From a virus: a DNA stretch of 64,000 bases. The first letter of the stretch is position 1. Each line of letters starts with the position of its first letter. Shown piece by piece: positions 1-7,859 of this stretch. The position numbers and the translations under genes were made by a program. A model generated the notes under the pieces. It did not search any database, was not told the origin of the DNA, and saw nothing but the letters and a program-made list of their open reading frames with translations. The stretch covers positions 38,605 to 102,604 of IMG/VR virus record IMGVR_UViG_3300031539_000008, one strand, 5' to 3'.

Positions 1-32
1 CGAGATTCATCGCCGGCCCTGGACGATGCCGT

Positions 33-194
33 ATGAACGACAAGGATGACGACAAGTGCACCTCCGGCTTCCACTGTGGGAACCAGGCCACCGAGCCTCA
101 CCCGTGCCCATACCGTGAGGAGATCAACGATGACAGCGAAACGCTGTGCACCTGCTGCCAAGAATGCGCGCAAGAGTGCGCCAACGACATCTAG
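33..194 (+). CDS. Small Cys-rich putative zinc-binding protein (53 aa)
   Basis: The ATG at 33 opens a 53-residue protein with an acidic/Lys N-terminus and eight cysteines (C9, C15, C25, C39, C41, C42, C45, C49), ending in a C-x-C-C-x2-C-x3-C cluster. The pattern F-H-C-G-x2-A-T followed by H-P-C-P-Y and a terminal Cys cluster resembles a recurrent, unnamed small Cys-rich family I recall from proteobacterial phages and plasmids. Zinc binding is the likely property; the role is unknown. It is the first of six closely packed plus-strand genes, and its stop is 9 nt before the next ATG. Confidence 0.7.
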   Translation: MNDKDDDKCTSGFHCGNQATEPHPCPYREEINDDSETLCTCCQECAQECANDI

Positions 195-203
195 GAGCCA
201 GTG

Positions 204-371
204 ATGGAAGAGTGGTTCCAGAAGATGCAGGACTGGCACGAGAGCCTGTGCAAGAGCCCGAGGGTTCACCGAATCAACGGCAAGGACACGACCCTGCTCT
301 GCATGCGCGAGAAGGGGCACGACGGAGACTGCATGGAAGCGCTCGCGGAGCCGGAGGATACCGATGACTGA
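204..371 (+). CDS. Small hypothetical protein with C-x5-H-x3-C motif (55 aa)
   Basis: Starts nine bases after the upstream stop and overlaps the next gene through ATGACTGA at 364-371. The protein is acidic, begins MEEWFQKMQDW (amphipathic), and contains LLCMREKGHDGDC, a short metal-knuckle-like arrangement. Function not recognised. Confidence 0.6.
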   Translation: MEEWFQKMQDWHESLCKSPRVHRINGKDTTLLCMREKGHDGDCMEALAEPEDTDD

Positions 372-780
372 CGCCTACCGGACCCAATCTCCGCAGCACC
401 AAGAAGCGTGGGACTGGGACGTAATCGTGTACCCAGACGGCTCCATCCGCGTGCTGTGCATCGCGAGCGAGTGCGTGCACAAGTGCAGCTACTCGTGTGA
501 CTGCGCGTCCAAGCCTCGGATTTCGTCACCCATCGTGGACGAGTACGAGAGACCATTGGTCGAGACGCCCTACGCCAACGTGTCGACTGGCGATGCGCGC
601 CATCTGCTGACGACGAGATCCGGCTCGCTGATCTCGGTAATGTCTGGCAAGACCTACCGCCTGCATGGACCCCGGGTCGTTCACCAAGACTTCGCGAGCA
701 CGTCGATCTGGGCGATTTACAGAGATCCGGAGCCACACCCTACGTGGATCCAACGCGTCACGGGGTGGCTGCATGCGTGA
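364..780 (+). CDS. Hypothetical protein (138 aa)
   Basis: Translationally coupled to its neighbours: ATG 364 overlaps the upstream stop and its TGA overlaps ATG 773. Contains a run of cysteines in the first half (VLCIASECVHKCSYSCDCAS, about residues 37-56), which suggests a metal or disulfide knot, and a Trp-rich C-terminus. No family recognised. Confidence 0.65.
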   Translation: MTDAYRTQSPQHQEAWDWDVIVYPDGSIRVLCIASECVHKCSYSCDCASKPRISSPIVDEYERPLVETPYANVSTGDARHLLTTRSGSLISVMSGKTYRLHGPRVVHQDFASTSIWAIYRDPEPHPTWIQRVTGWLHA

Positions 781-928
781 GCTGCCCATCGGAGCGACCG
801 GGGGCGCCTGCTACCCCGCCGAGCGCTTTCAGATCCGAGAAGGCTGGCAACTGGAGGTGACTCCGCTCACCCTCGGCCGCGCGCGCATCATCCACACGGA
901 CGGCGTGTCCGTGGACGACTTCTGGTGA
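773..928 (+). CDS. Small hypothetical protein (51 aa)
   Basis: ATG 773 lies inside the end of the preceding gene (ATGCGTGA overlap), which favours this start over the upstream codons of the same frame. Begins MRELPIGATGGACYP. No recognised domain. Its stop at 926-928 directly precedes the next ATG at 929. Confidence 0.5.
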   Translation: MRELPIGATGGACYPAERFQIREGWQLEVTPLTLGRARIIHTDGVSVDDFW

Positions 929-1081
929 ATGCCATCCATGGAGGCCGCGGTCGTGGCCTTGGCGGAGTTCATGCTGAACGCTACGATGCTGGAACCCGAG
1001 GGCTGGAACCGATCCAGCTACGGCGCGTGGACACGCAGGCGCCCGAACCTGCTGCGTGAAGAGGAGTACGTCGCACCATGA
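929..1081 (+). CDS. Small hypothetical protein (50 aa)
   Basis: Begins MPSMEAAVVALAEFML and ends with an Arg-rich segment (WTRRRPNLLREEEY). The stop overlaps the next ATG (ATGA at 1078-1081). An alternative in-frame ATG is at 938. Function unknown; the case rests on gene packing and coupling. Confidence 0.5.
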   Translation: MPSMEAAVVALAEFMLNATMLEPEGWNRSSYGAWTRRRPNLLREEEYVAP

Positions 1082-1311
1082 AACAATTTCTCAGTAGTGG
1101 ATTCTCTGGAGCCATGGCCGGTTTTGCCGTCGTCATCTTCGCCGCATTCATCATGTTTCCAAGTGAGGCTCCAAGACGCCCAGATCCAGAGCGCGCTCGC
1201 TTCATGCTGGAGTGCGTCTCCGACCACCAGTACGCTCCGTCGACCTGTGCGGCGATCTGGGAGGGAGAGGACCCCCCTCAGATGGCGAACGGCGTCAAGC
1301 CTGGCTGCTGA
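1078..1311 (+). CDS. Small single-pass membrane protein (77 aa)
   Basis: A hydrophobic helix at about residues 8-28 (SGAMAGFAVVIFAAFIMF) follows a short N-terminus. The remainder is soluble with two Cys in a C-x(n)-STCAAIW context and a C-terminal Cys. Last gene of the left plus-strand group; converges on the minus-strand gene ending at 1340 with 28 bases between and no obvious terminator hairpin. Possible lysis, superinfection-exclusion or envelope role, not determinable from sequence. Confidence 0.6.
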   Translation: MKQFLSSGFSGAMAGFAVVIFAAFIMFPSEAPRRPDPERARFMLECVSDHQYAPSTCAAIWEGEDPPQMANGVKPGC

Positions 1312-1339
1312 GCTGTCACTGCGTCGGATCTGCCGCGAG

Positions 1340-3775
1340 CTACGCCCTCATCATCCGCGATAGCCGCCGCCGCTCACCGGCGCGTCGATCATCGCGACGG
1401 GCACTCTTGCTGCTCCGGCGTTTGCGCGACACGAACCCACCGCCGGTCGCCAGGGCCATGTTGACCCGAGCAAACAGCCTGGTCCCCCAGGCGGAGGGGT
1501 TCTTGAGCCACCCCTCTCGTCGCGCGATAGCCTCTCGCTCCGCCTCGCCCGCCAGCTCGATGCCGCCGAATCCCATGACCGGCGGGGGCTCCGTCGGCGA
1601 GCGCGGCGACTCCTGCCACCGCGGCTTTCCCTCCCACCGCGTCGCGATGGCTTTGATTTGGGCCGCAGAGATGGGGACCCCGATGGCGTCAGCCACCATG
1701 TCGACCACCTTCTTGGTGATTTTCGTGGCGCCAGTTGCGTCCAGCGCATCCAGAAGCGTCCACTCGAAAGACCTGAGCGCGCTCTCGGCTATCCGATCGC
1801 TCACTCCCTCCATGGAGGCCGCCTCGGAGAGCGTGTAGCCGCCCAGGACGGCTTCCACGATTCGGAAGTCACGATGCTCCCGTTTGGCTCGGGCGCGCTC
1901 AGAGAGCACGTCTCGCCCCTTGGGCTCAGGTGGGACTGGCGGCCTACGCGCCATAATCCGCATCATCTCCTGGAACTCGCCCTTGCCGAGAGGCGTGTGC
2001 TTCCTCGGCTTCTTCAGCTTGGGTCGCTTGGCGTACCCAAAGGCTGGAGGAGGAGGGGCGACCGGAGCAAAGGTAGATGGCGGAGCCATCGCAGGAAACT
2101 TTCCACGCGGAAGCAAGCGCCTCCCTGGCTTGACGAGTTTCTCCTTGGGCCCACGGATCGGCTCGGTGACCCCCATGAGCTTGAGGGTCTCAGCCATCAG
2201 CTCCTCAGTGGGCTCCATGCCCTCCGCCGTGGCCAAGGTGCGCACCATCTTGCGGGTCCGCCGGTATTCCGCCAGCTCCGGATCCATTGGACCGCCCTTG
2301 CGCGCCTCGATCGCGTACCGAATCTCCTGGGGCATCCCGCGGCGCTTACGCGTGTACTTGCGCGTTCTCAGGATCCTGGGCGGCTCCGTCTCCCCGGCAG
2401 CGATGGCGGTGAAGACGGCGTCGCGTTCCTTGTCTGTGCCGAGGGCGGCAAACACTGCGTCATTGAAGCGGGCCTGAGCGAGAGCCGCAGCGCGCCCTTG
2501 CCGCTTGTCGATCCTTTGCTGGCGGAAACGTAGCTCGGACCAGAAATCGTGCACGTCGTGGGCCAGGAGGTCGGCCAGGAGCGCTGAGTCCATGGCCTGA
2601 CGCGATGCCTCGGTCCCGAGCAGCTCCCACAGCGCAGTACGCAGGCGCTGCTCGGACCAACTGGTCATCTTCCCGGGTTCGCGCCCCTCCTTCCGCATCT
2701 CCTCACGCAGCTCCATCACCTTCGCCATGAAGGCATCTGGATCACTGCGGAGTAGGTTTTTCAGGTGCTCGACCAGTTTCAGCTCGGCCGTGACTGCGGC
2801 ATCCGAATGAGACTTGCTGCTCGCCCCCGCCGCGTCCTTCACTCGGGTGATCTCTTCGGCGAGCGCCGCCTCGGACACCGTGCGTGAGGTCCCCGTTGGC
2901 AGCGCCGCCTGCATGGTGGCCAGGGTCACGAAGTCGGCGATCTGCTCGGCCTCGATGGGCGCCTGGTCGGCAGCCACCTTCTCGCCGTACTTCATCATCG
3001 CCTTGACACCGCCCTTGCGATAGTGACCGATGTACTCCTTGGGCTCCGCCCCACGCATCATTTGCATGGCGAATGAGGCTACGTCGTTCAGCTCCTTGAC
3101 GAGGTTGCGCCCGTCCAGCACTGGTAGGCGCCTGGTCCTGGTGAGTTCTCGCTCTCCTCGTGTCAGCTCCTGATGCAGCCTCTTGACCCTCTGGTCGTAG
3201 GGAGCGTCCATCCCAGGCGTAAGCAGCATCTTGGTAGCGGCGATGGCCCAGGTGAACTCGGCAGAATCCTTTGCCGCCTCGACGACCACCTTCTTCACCT
3301 CTTCGACGGTCTCTGGCTGTATCTCCTGCTGCTCGATACGCCTGGTGATCCGCTCCTCCATCGGCACCTTGAGCGGACCAGCGCGCTTGATGATCTTTGC
3401 GACGCCAACATGGGTGATCCCCACGATGCGCGCGATCTCGCGGTTGCTCATTCCTTCCGCGCTGAGCGCCAGGATCTTCTCTTGAGTCTCCCTGGGAGTC
3501 TCTCGTCCTTTCGTCGTTCCGCGTCCCTTTTTGGTCAGGAGTTTGCGAATCGTGTCCGGCTTGAGCCCGGTCGCCTTTGAGATTTCTCCGTGCTTCCGAC
3601 CATCATCGTGCATCTTGAGGATCAGCGCGGTTGTCCTCTCGTCCGGGTTGGCCATGGCCATGCTGGCCACTGCCGTGCTCAGCCCTAGCAGTTCCCCACG
3701 CGTCGGCGACCGCGCGGCGGACCAGTAGGTGGTGCGCGCGACTCGGCACTTCGATGGTTTCTTGGCCTTTGCCAC
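1340..3775 (-). CDS. Large HTH-containing Lys/Arg-rich protein (811 aa), candidate DNA-binding structural protein
   Basis: Start is GTG at 3775 (MAKAKKPSK), chosen because sibling proteins begin in the same way (MAKK, MARSKKK). Residues about 55-80 and 95-120 look like two tandem helix-turn-helix units of the resolvase/homeodomain type (HGEISKATGLKPDTIRKLL and SNREIARIVGITHVGVAKI). A long helical, charged region follows, then a Pro-rich linker and another helical segment (about 640-700: YTLSEAASMEGVSDRIAESA, also HTH-like). The C-terminus is very basic and ends RRLSRMMRA, similar to the C-terminal tags of its neighbours. Terminal gene of the late operon. It may bind the genome inside the particle or act as a late regulator; neither is proven. 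An internal start near 3655 is possible. Confidence 0.75.
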   Translation of the reverse strand: MAKAKKPSKCRVARTTYWSAARSPTRGELLGLSTAVASMAMANPDERTTALILKMHDDGRKHGEISKATGLKPDTIRKLLTKKGRGTTKGRETPRETQEKILALSAEGMSNREIARIVGITHVGVAKIIKRAGPLKVPMEERITRRIEQQEIQPETVEEVKKVVVEAAKDSAEFTWAIAATKMLLTPGMDAPYDQRVKRLHQELTRGERELTRTRRLPVLDGRNLVKELNDVASFAMQMMRGAEPKEYIGHYRKGGVKAMMKYGEKVAADQAPIEAEQIADFVTLATMQAALPTGTSRTVSEAALAEEITRVKDAAGASSKSHSDAAVTAELKLVEHLKNLLRSDPDAFMAKVMELREEMRKEGREPGKMTSWSEQRLRTALWELLGTEASRQAMDSALLADLLAHDVHDFWSELRFRQQRIDKRQGRAAALAQARFNDAVFAALGTDKERDAVFTAIAAGETEPPRILRTRKYTRKRRGMPQEIRYAIEARKGGPMDPELAEYRRTRKMVRTLATAEGMEPTEELMAETLKLMGVTEPIRGPKEKLVKPGRRLLPRGKFPAMAPPSTFAPVAPPPPAFGYAKRPKLKKPRKHTPLGKGEFQEMMRIMARRPPVPPEPKGRDVLSERARAKREHRDFRIVEAVLGGYTLSEAASMEGVSDRIAESALRSFEWTLLDALDATGATKITKKVVDMVADAIGVPISAAQIKAIATRWEGKPRWQESPRSPTEPPPVMGFGGIELAGEAEREAIARREGWLKNPSAWGTRLFARVNMALATGGGFVSRKRRSSKSARRDDRRAGERRRLSRMMRA

Positions 3776-3800
3776 GGTTCAGTGTCGCATGCTCAGGCGG

Positions 3801-5342
3801 CTAGGTCCCCCGCATGGCCTTGCGGAGAATGTCCCTGGCCACGGGGTTCTTCTTGGCCTTCTTCTTGGCGGTTTTGACGCCCAGATACCCACCAGCGATG
3901 GCGCCGACAGGGCCGAGCAGGAGGGCACCGGCACCGCCGCCAATCGCCGCACGCTCTGCGCGCGATGGATTCTTCTTGGTCCGCTTCTTGGCCTTCTTCG
4001 CCGGCTTCTTCTTGGCTACGCCAGAGCGCCCCTTCGCCTTGCGCAGTGAGGCGCGGATCAGATCGACGGACTTCTTGCTCACTCCGCCGATGTCCCATTT
4101 CTTGTTCTGTTTGAGGTAGCGCTCGATGTCCGCCTTGGTGAGCGTCTCCGCGGTCTTGCCCCATTCATCTGGCGCGTAGACGATCCCCTTGAAGTCGGAC
4201 ACGAAGGCCAAGGTTCCGTCTGGAAACTGGACCCACCACTCGACGGTCAGCTTCTCGCCCACATCCTCCGGGCCAAGGGCCAGCGTTGGCTTGCCAAACG
4301 TCTTGACCAAATCTCCGTAGCTGGCGGTGATTTTACCCTTTTGACTGGTCCCATCCAGCAGCTCAAAGTCCACTTCGGACTCGGCGAGGGTGCGGTGGGG
4401 TCCGATTGGCGCAGCGGCACGCACAGGCGCAGCTTCAGCGCCCTTCAGCGCGACATAGGCCGAGGATGCGCGCGACTTCACCGAGGCCGCACGCGACTTC
4501 ACGGTGTCCCAGAACGATGGGTTGTCCAACGCCTTGCGGAACTCGGGATTCGTCTTGACCTGGCAGGCCTCGCACCCGCAGATCTCTGGGACCAGCGTGA
4601 ACTTGTCCGGGTTGGCCTGCGGACCGAAGCTGCCCTCGCCGCCGTAGTCCTTGACCAGAAACTTGCGCAGCATCGCGAGCGTGCGTCCGTGGCCGGCTCG
4701 CACCGACGGGACCCGCTCCAGGATCATCACGCTGCCCAAGCAGGATCGGTAGCCGTAGTGGTCCACACACTTGCGCAGGATCTTCTTCTGCGTGTCGCGC
4801 GGCTTGGAGAGAAATCCCTTGCCGCCGAGCTTGCCGGGTCGGGTGATAGCCTTGGCCATCCACTTCGCCTTGGGAGGCGTACCCTTGTTCAGTCGTGGGT
4901 TCGTCTTCATTTCCTTGTTGGCCCACTCAGTGGCCCGACGCACCGCATCGCTGATGGATTTGGCCTGGTGGGTCAGCTCGCGCTGCCTGGTACGGCCTTC
5001 GTCCTGGACGACGGAGTAGTAGTTGCCCGGAACGAACGGATCAAGGCCGACCGTGAGAAATAGAGCACCCTTGGTGAGTGCGGCGGTCTCGTTGACGTGG
5101 TCGATGGCCTCCAGCATCCAGCCGTTGACGGGATTCTTCACGGCCCCTCGTCTCGCCTTGCTCCTGGCGCCCGGCGGGTAGTAGGTCACCGGACCGACCC
5201 CCATCATGTGTCCGCCGATGCCTGACGTGGGCACCAGCTCCCCAAGCAAGTAGCTCTCGGGCACCGGGCCCGGCGGCATCCTCTTGATCTTGTGCCCCTT
5301 GGGCACCGATGACTTCCGTTTGGGAGGATTTTTCTTGGCCAT
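3801..5342 (-). CDS. Lys-rich protein with glycine-zipper segment and C-terminal ILRKAMRGT tag (513 aa)
   Basis: ATG 5342. Layout: basic N-terminus with repeated K-x-N-P motifs; a middle region with two Cys pairs (CVDHYGYRSCLG and CGCEAC); residues about 355-430 with beta-rich character; a Lys/Ala-rich tail; a glycine-zipper hydrophobic stretch (about 470-495, AAIGGGAGALLLGPVGAIAG); then KKNPVARDILRKAMRGT. The zipper suggests membrane insertion or oligomerisation. The C-terminal tag is shared with three genes at 11.8-13.7 kb. Function unknown; likely a virion component by context. Confidence 0.75.
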   Translation of the reverse strand: MAKKNPPKRKSSVPKGHKIKRMPPGPVPESYLLGELVPTSGIGGHMMGVGPVTYYPPGARSKARRGAVKNPVNGWMLEAIDHVNETAALTKGALFLTVGLDPFVPGNYYSVVQDEGRTRQRELTHQAKSISDAVRRATEWANKEMKTNPRLNKGTPPKAKWMAKAITRPGKLGGKGFLSKPRDTQKKILRKCVDHYGYRSCLGSVMILERVPSVRAGHGRTLAMLRKFLVKDYGGEGSFGPQANPDKFTLVPEICGCEACQVKTNPEFRKALDNPSFWDTVKSRAASVKSRASSAYVALKGAEAAPVRAAAPIGPHRTLAESEVDFELLDGTSQKGKITASYGDLVKTFGKPTLALGPEDVGEKLTVEWWVQFPDGTLAFVSDFKGIVYAPDEWGKTAETLTKADIERYLKQNKKWDIGGVSKKSVDLIRASLRKAKGRSGVAKKKPAKKAKKRTKKNPSRAERAAIGGGAGALLLGPVGAIAGGYLGVKTAKKKAKKNPVARDILRKAMRGT

Positions 5343-5345
5343 GAC

Positions 5346-5624
5346 TCAGCGTCTTCCGCGACCCTTGAGCGTGAGCCCGATGGCACCACGGCCCACGATG
5401 GCGTTGTTTTCTTGTGGCCAGCGGCCGGCGATCGGACCGATAATTCCTGCGCGCTCTGGGTTGCCCATGCCACGCGGAAGGACCTGCGCGCTCATGTGGC
5501 GCCCATCGCCCTGGAGCGGTCCGTAGCTCTTGTTGGGCTTGTAGGTGGAAACCAGGACGCTGCGTCCGTCCAGTCCGCCGATGCCAGCTCCCAGATCTGT
5601 GTCGCTCATTGATGGGTTGTGCAT
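5346..5624 (-). CDS. Small Gly/Arg-rich late protein with RGMG motif (92 aa)
   Basis: The start at 5624 (MHNPSMSDTDLGAGIGGL) is fixed by a near-identical N-terminus in the gene at 6277-6720. Contains VLPRGMGNPERAG near residue 50 and ends GLTLKGRGRR, an ending echoed by the 15499 gene (GLTLRGKQRR). Four bases separate its stop from the next gene's ATG. Presumed small virion or secreted protein; no family recognised. Confidence 0.65.
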   Translation of the reverse strand: MHNPSMSDTDLGAGIGGLDGRSVLVSTYKPNKSYGPLQGDGRHMSAQVLPRGMGNPERAGIIGPIAGRWPQENNAIVGRGAIGLTLKGRGRR

Positions 5625-5644
5625 GCCCTTGGTCTCTTTCTCTC
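5571..5644. repeat. Dispersed repeat A, copy 1 (pairs with 6667-6740)
   Basis: 74-bp segment, nearly identical to 6667-6740 with a few differences. It covers the ribosome-binding region, start codon and first codons (MxNPSMSDTDLGAGIGGL) of two genes whose remaining sequences differ. Confidence 0.8.
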
Positions 5645-5656
5645 GTGCAGACTGTC

Positions 5657-5908
5657 CTAGAATTTCGAGCAAAAGGGCGGCAGGTAGTCTCCGAGGTAGT
5701 GATTGCAACATTCGCAATTGAACTGGTTGCCCTGGTCGTCGACAGCGCACCGCTTGTAGTCTCCCTCTCCCGAACACGAGCGTGTGCTACCTGGGCTAGA
5801 GGTGATACGACCGCGACCACGCCGACGCGCGGGCTTCTGGTAGGCGGCACGGGTGGAGGCCGCAGATCCGCGTTTGCTTCTACTGGATGCCATGGATGGG
5901 TTGTTCAT
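5657..5908 (-). CDS. Cys-rich paralogue with basic N-terminal leader, copy 1 (83 aa)
   Basis: Begins MNNPSMASSRSKRG; the first 32 residues are identical to the gene at 5994-6242. After the Arg-rich leader (ARRRGRGR) comes a different Cys-rich domain with six cysteines, although the last part of both proteins is comparable (CCNHYLGDYLPPFC here, CCTRVLGGYLPPWC there). This looks like a recent duplication in which the mature domain diverged while the leader was kept. Likely a small disulfide-bonded, exported or virion protein. Confidence 0.7.
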   Translation of the reverse strand: MNNPSMASSRSKRGSAASTRAAYQKPARRRGRGRITSSPGSTRSCSGEGDYKRCAVDDQGNQFNCECCNHYLGDYLPPFCSKF

Positions 5909-5936
5909 CTTCGTTTCCTTTCAGTCCCTGACTCGG
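5827..5936. repeat. Direct repeat B, copy 1 (pairs with 6161-6270)
   Basis: 110-bp segment that recurs at 6161-6270 with about two mismatches, offset 334 bp. It spans the leader of one gene, the encoded N-terminal 32 residues and the upstream ribosome-binding site. Confidence 0.85.
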
Positions 5937-5993
5937 TTGCTAAGTGAAAGCCGCGATGGAGGGCCATCACCTGGACGACCCTCTCCACCCACC

Positions 5994-6242
5994 TCACATA
6001 TTCACGCACCAAGGAGGCAGGTATCCGCCCAACACGCGAGTGCAACACTGACCCTTGCCAGAATGCCAGTAGTAATCACTCCCGTGACTCTTCTTGCAGT
6101 CTGCGTCCTTGCCCAGATTCGATCCTCCAGGGACGCCGAGTGTCGCTCGTCCGCGCCTGCGCGCGGGCTTCTGGTAGGCGGCACGGGTGGAGGCCGCAGA
6201 TCCTCGTTTGCTTCTACTGGATGCCATGGATGGGTTGTTCAT
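5994..6242 (-). CDS. Cys-rich paralogue with basic N-terminal leader, copy 2 (82 aa)
   Basis: Same N-terminal 32 residues as the 5657-5908 gene, then a distinct domain (GKDADCKKSHGSDYY, GQCCTRVLGGYLPPWC) with four cysteines. Conserved CC-x(n)-LG-x-YLPP-x-C ending. The leader is at 85-110 bp of near-perfect DNA repeat. Function unknown; see the leader-cassette finding. Confidence 0.7.
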   Translation of the reverse strand: MNNPSMASSRSKRGSAASTRAAYQKPARRRGRATLGVPGGSNLGKDADCKKSHGSDYYWHSGKGQCCTRVLGGYLPPWCVNM

Positions 6243-6270
6243 CTTCGTTTCCTTTCAGTTCCTGACTCGG
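6161..6270. repeat. Direct repeat B, copy 2
   Basis: Second copy of the 110-bp repeat at 5827-5936. Confidence 0.85.
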
Positions 6271-6276
6271 GTTTGG

Positions 6277-6720
6277 TTATCGGAACACGTTTTTCACTTT
6301 ACACATGCCCTTGCAGACCTTGAGCTTGTACTCAGCTCCGCCACCATGCTTGGAGATGCAGTCCGCCTCGCAGCGGTTGGATCCGCCGCCACGGGGAGAC
6401 ATGCCACCGCGAGCGCTGACGGCCTTCAGTGTCCCTCGCGTGCGACGACGCCCCATGCCCAACGTCTTGGGTGCCTGGGTCGAGACCGCGCCACGGTAGT
6501 AGTCGTCACCACGCTCTCCGTCGACCTGGAAGTGGTTGCCGAACACGCGGTTGGCGTAGGAATTGCCATCCGTATTCACCGTGGCTCGAAAGTGACCTGG
6601 CTGAACCTGCTGGAGGTCCACCGAGAACTCGCTTCCGAACACGCGTTGGGCGTAGGAAGGTGCGCCCAGTCCGCCGATGCCAGCTCCCAGATCTGTGTCG
6701 CTCATTGATGGGTTGCGCAT
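6277..6720 (-). CDS. Late protein with duplicated VFG motif and Cys-rich tail (147 aa)
   Basis: N-terminus MRNPSMSDTDLGAGIGGL is shared with the 5346-5624 gene. Residues about 20-75 contain an internal repeat (YAQRVFGSEFSVD and YANRVFGNHFQVD). The centre is Arg/Gly-rich (TLGMGRRRTRG, SARGGMSPRGGG), and the C-terminus holds four Cys (NRCEADCISKHGG, VCKGMC). Reads as a modular small structural protein; no family recognised. Confidence 0.7.
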   Translation of the reverse strand: MRNPSMSDTDLGAGIGGLGAPSYAQRVFGSEFSVDLQQVQPGHFRATVNTDGNSYANRVFGNHFQVDGERGDDYYRGAVSTQAPKTLGMGRRRTRGTLKAVSARGGMSPRGGGSNRCEADCISKHGGGAEYKLKVCKGMCKVKNVFR

Positions 6721-6740
6721 GTCCTTGCTCTCCTTCTCTC
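6667..6740. repeat. Dispersed repeat A, copy 2
   Basis: Second copy of the 74-bp repeat at 5571-5644. Confidence 0.8.
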
Positions 6741-7032
6741 AGCGATTCGTATGGTACGCGAGCCTACAGACTCCCTGGCAGCAGACCCACAGGCCCTTGT
6801 GGTCAACCCTTGCCTTACAGCCGCGCGGGATCCTGGGTCGACTCGCTCGCTTGGTCGCTCCCACGCCACGGCGACATCCAGAGGACACCGGGGTTCCGAC
6901 GGGTAGCATGGTCTGCGCGGCGCATCCACCGATGCCGGGAAACCACAGCCCCATCATCGCTGGCTGTATGGCCGCTAGGTTCTCCAGCGCCATGGTCTCG
7001 CTGTCAGCTTCGGCTCTGCACGGGTTGAACAT
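6739..7032 (-). CDS. Cys-rich late protein with RRGVGA motif (97 aa)
   Basis: Starts MFNPCRAEADSETMALENL. A Gly/Met-rich centre leads to SSGCRRGVGATKRASRP at about residues 51-67, then a basic Cys-rich end (CKARVDHKGLWVCCQGVC). The leading segment up to RRGVG could be a removable propeptide (inference). Its ATG overlaps the last base of the upstream gene's stop codon. Confidence 0.65.
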   Translation of the reverse strand: MFNPCRAEADSETMALENLAAIQPAMMGLWFPGIGGCAAQTMLPVGTPVSSGCRRGVGATKRASRPRIPRGCKARVDHKGLWVCCQGVCRLAYHTNR

Positions 7033-7463
7033 CAGACGATCCGCACGATGGTTGCGCCGCGCACGGTCGGCACCTCGGTCGGGACAACTTGATTCTGGTC
7101 GGAGATGTCGACCTGGACCGCGCCAGGCGCAGCGGCCTCCAGGATGAAGCGATGGATGTACGGCGCGCCCGGCATGGCCTCCTCGGGCTCCTCGACCTCC
7201 TCGGTGACGATCAGCGTGGGGTCACCCTCGACGGCTTCCGTGAAGATCGTCCACTCGTAGGCCGTGCCGCTGGCATGAGGCAGCTCGATGGTCAGCACGT
7301 CTCCGAGGTTCAGCTCAACCTCGGTGGGCAGCTCGGACAGCTCGGTGATGAGTACCTGCTCCGGAGGCTGCCCGCCGTTTCCGTCCTTGACTTTGTCGCC
7401 CTTGCTCTTGGCGAGCAGAATGACGGCTCCGACGATGAGAACTGGTACAAGTGGAAATGGCAT
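7032..7463 (-). CDS. Membrane-anchored chagasin-like (inhibitor I42-type) protein (143 aa)
   Basis: Residues 1-20 form a hydrophobic N-terminal anchor followed by KSKGDKVKDG. The soluble part resembles the immunoglobulin-like chagasin family of cysteine-protease inhibitors: LNLGDVLTIELP, then GTAYEWTIF in the place of the conserved T-T-G-Y-x-W loop, then PGAPYIHRFILEAAAPGAVQVDI as the G-x-P-G loop and following strand. Chagasins block papain-like proteases. Here it could protect virion proteins or tune a phage peptidase; simple use as a structural fold is an alternative. Recognition is by eye only. Confidence 0.6.
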   Translation of the reverse strand: MPFPLVPVLIVGAVILLAKSKGDKVKDGNGGQPPEQVLITELSELPTEVELNLGDVLTIELPHASGTAYEWTIFTEAVEGDPTLIVTEEVEEPEEAMPGAPYIHRFILEAAAPGAVQVDISDQNQVVPTEVPTVRGATIVRIV

Positions 7464-7479
7464 CTGTGTCCTCGGTCTT

Positions 7480-7854
7480 TCACCCGCAGATCGGGTACCA
7501 GCTCGTGCCGCTTTGATGAGCGACGAGCGCGTAGTTTGCTTTGACTTCCAGGACCGTCCCTGGGTAGCTCAGTCCGCCGCAGAAGATCGTTCCGTTGGTG
7601 ATGTCGACGCAGCAGCTCGCGTAGGAGCCGTAGTGTCGGGGGTAGTAGCCGGCCCACCACGCCCACCAGTTGCCCCACCATCCGCTGCCCCCGCTGCCCC
7701 CGCTGCCACCTCGGCCGCGCCAAGGGTGGCCTGGGCGCCAACCTCCGCCGCCGCCGCCACCACCTCGACCTCGGCGGGCACGTCCTGCACGTCCTCCGCC
7801 GCGCTGTCCTACGCCGCGACGACTTCGATGAATGGTGAGTTTGACTTCTCCCAC
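7480..7854 (-). CDS. Gly/Trp-rich late protein with RRGVG motif (124 aa)
   Basis: MGEVKLTIHRSRRGVGQRGGG: the R-R-G-V-G motif falls 12-16 residues from the start. A Gly/Arg-rich region follows, then a Trp/Gly/Tyr-rich low-complexity stretch (about 55-75) and a compact C-terminal domain with four Cys (ASCCVDITNGTIFCGG, YPICG). Possibly a secreted or virion surface protein with one or two disulfides. No family recognised. Confidence 0.6.
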   Translation of the reverse strand: MGEVKLTIHRSRRGVGQRGGGRAGRARRGRGGGGGGGGWRPGHPWRGRGGSGGSGGSGWWGNWWAWWAGYYPRHYGSYASCCVDITNGTIFCGGLSYPGTVLEVKANYALVAHQSGTSWYPICG

Positions 7855-7859
7855 GTGAG

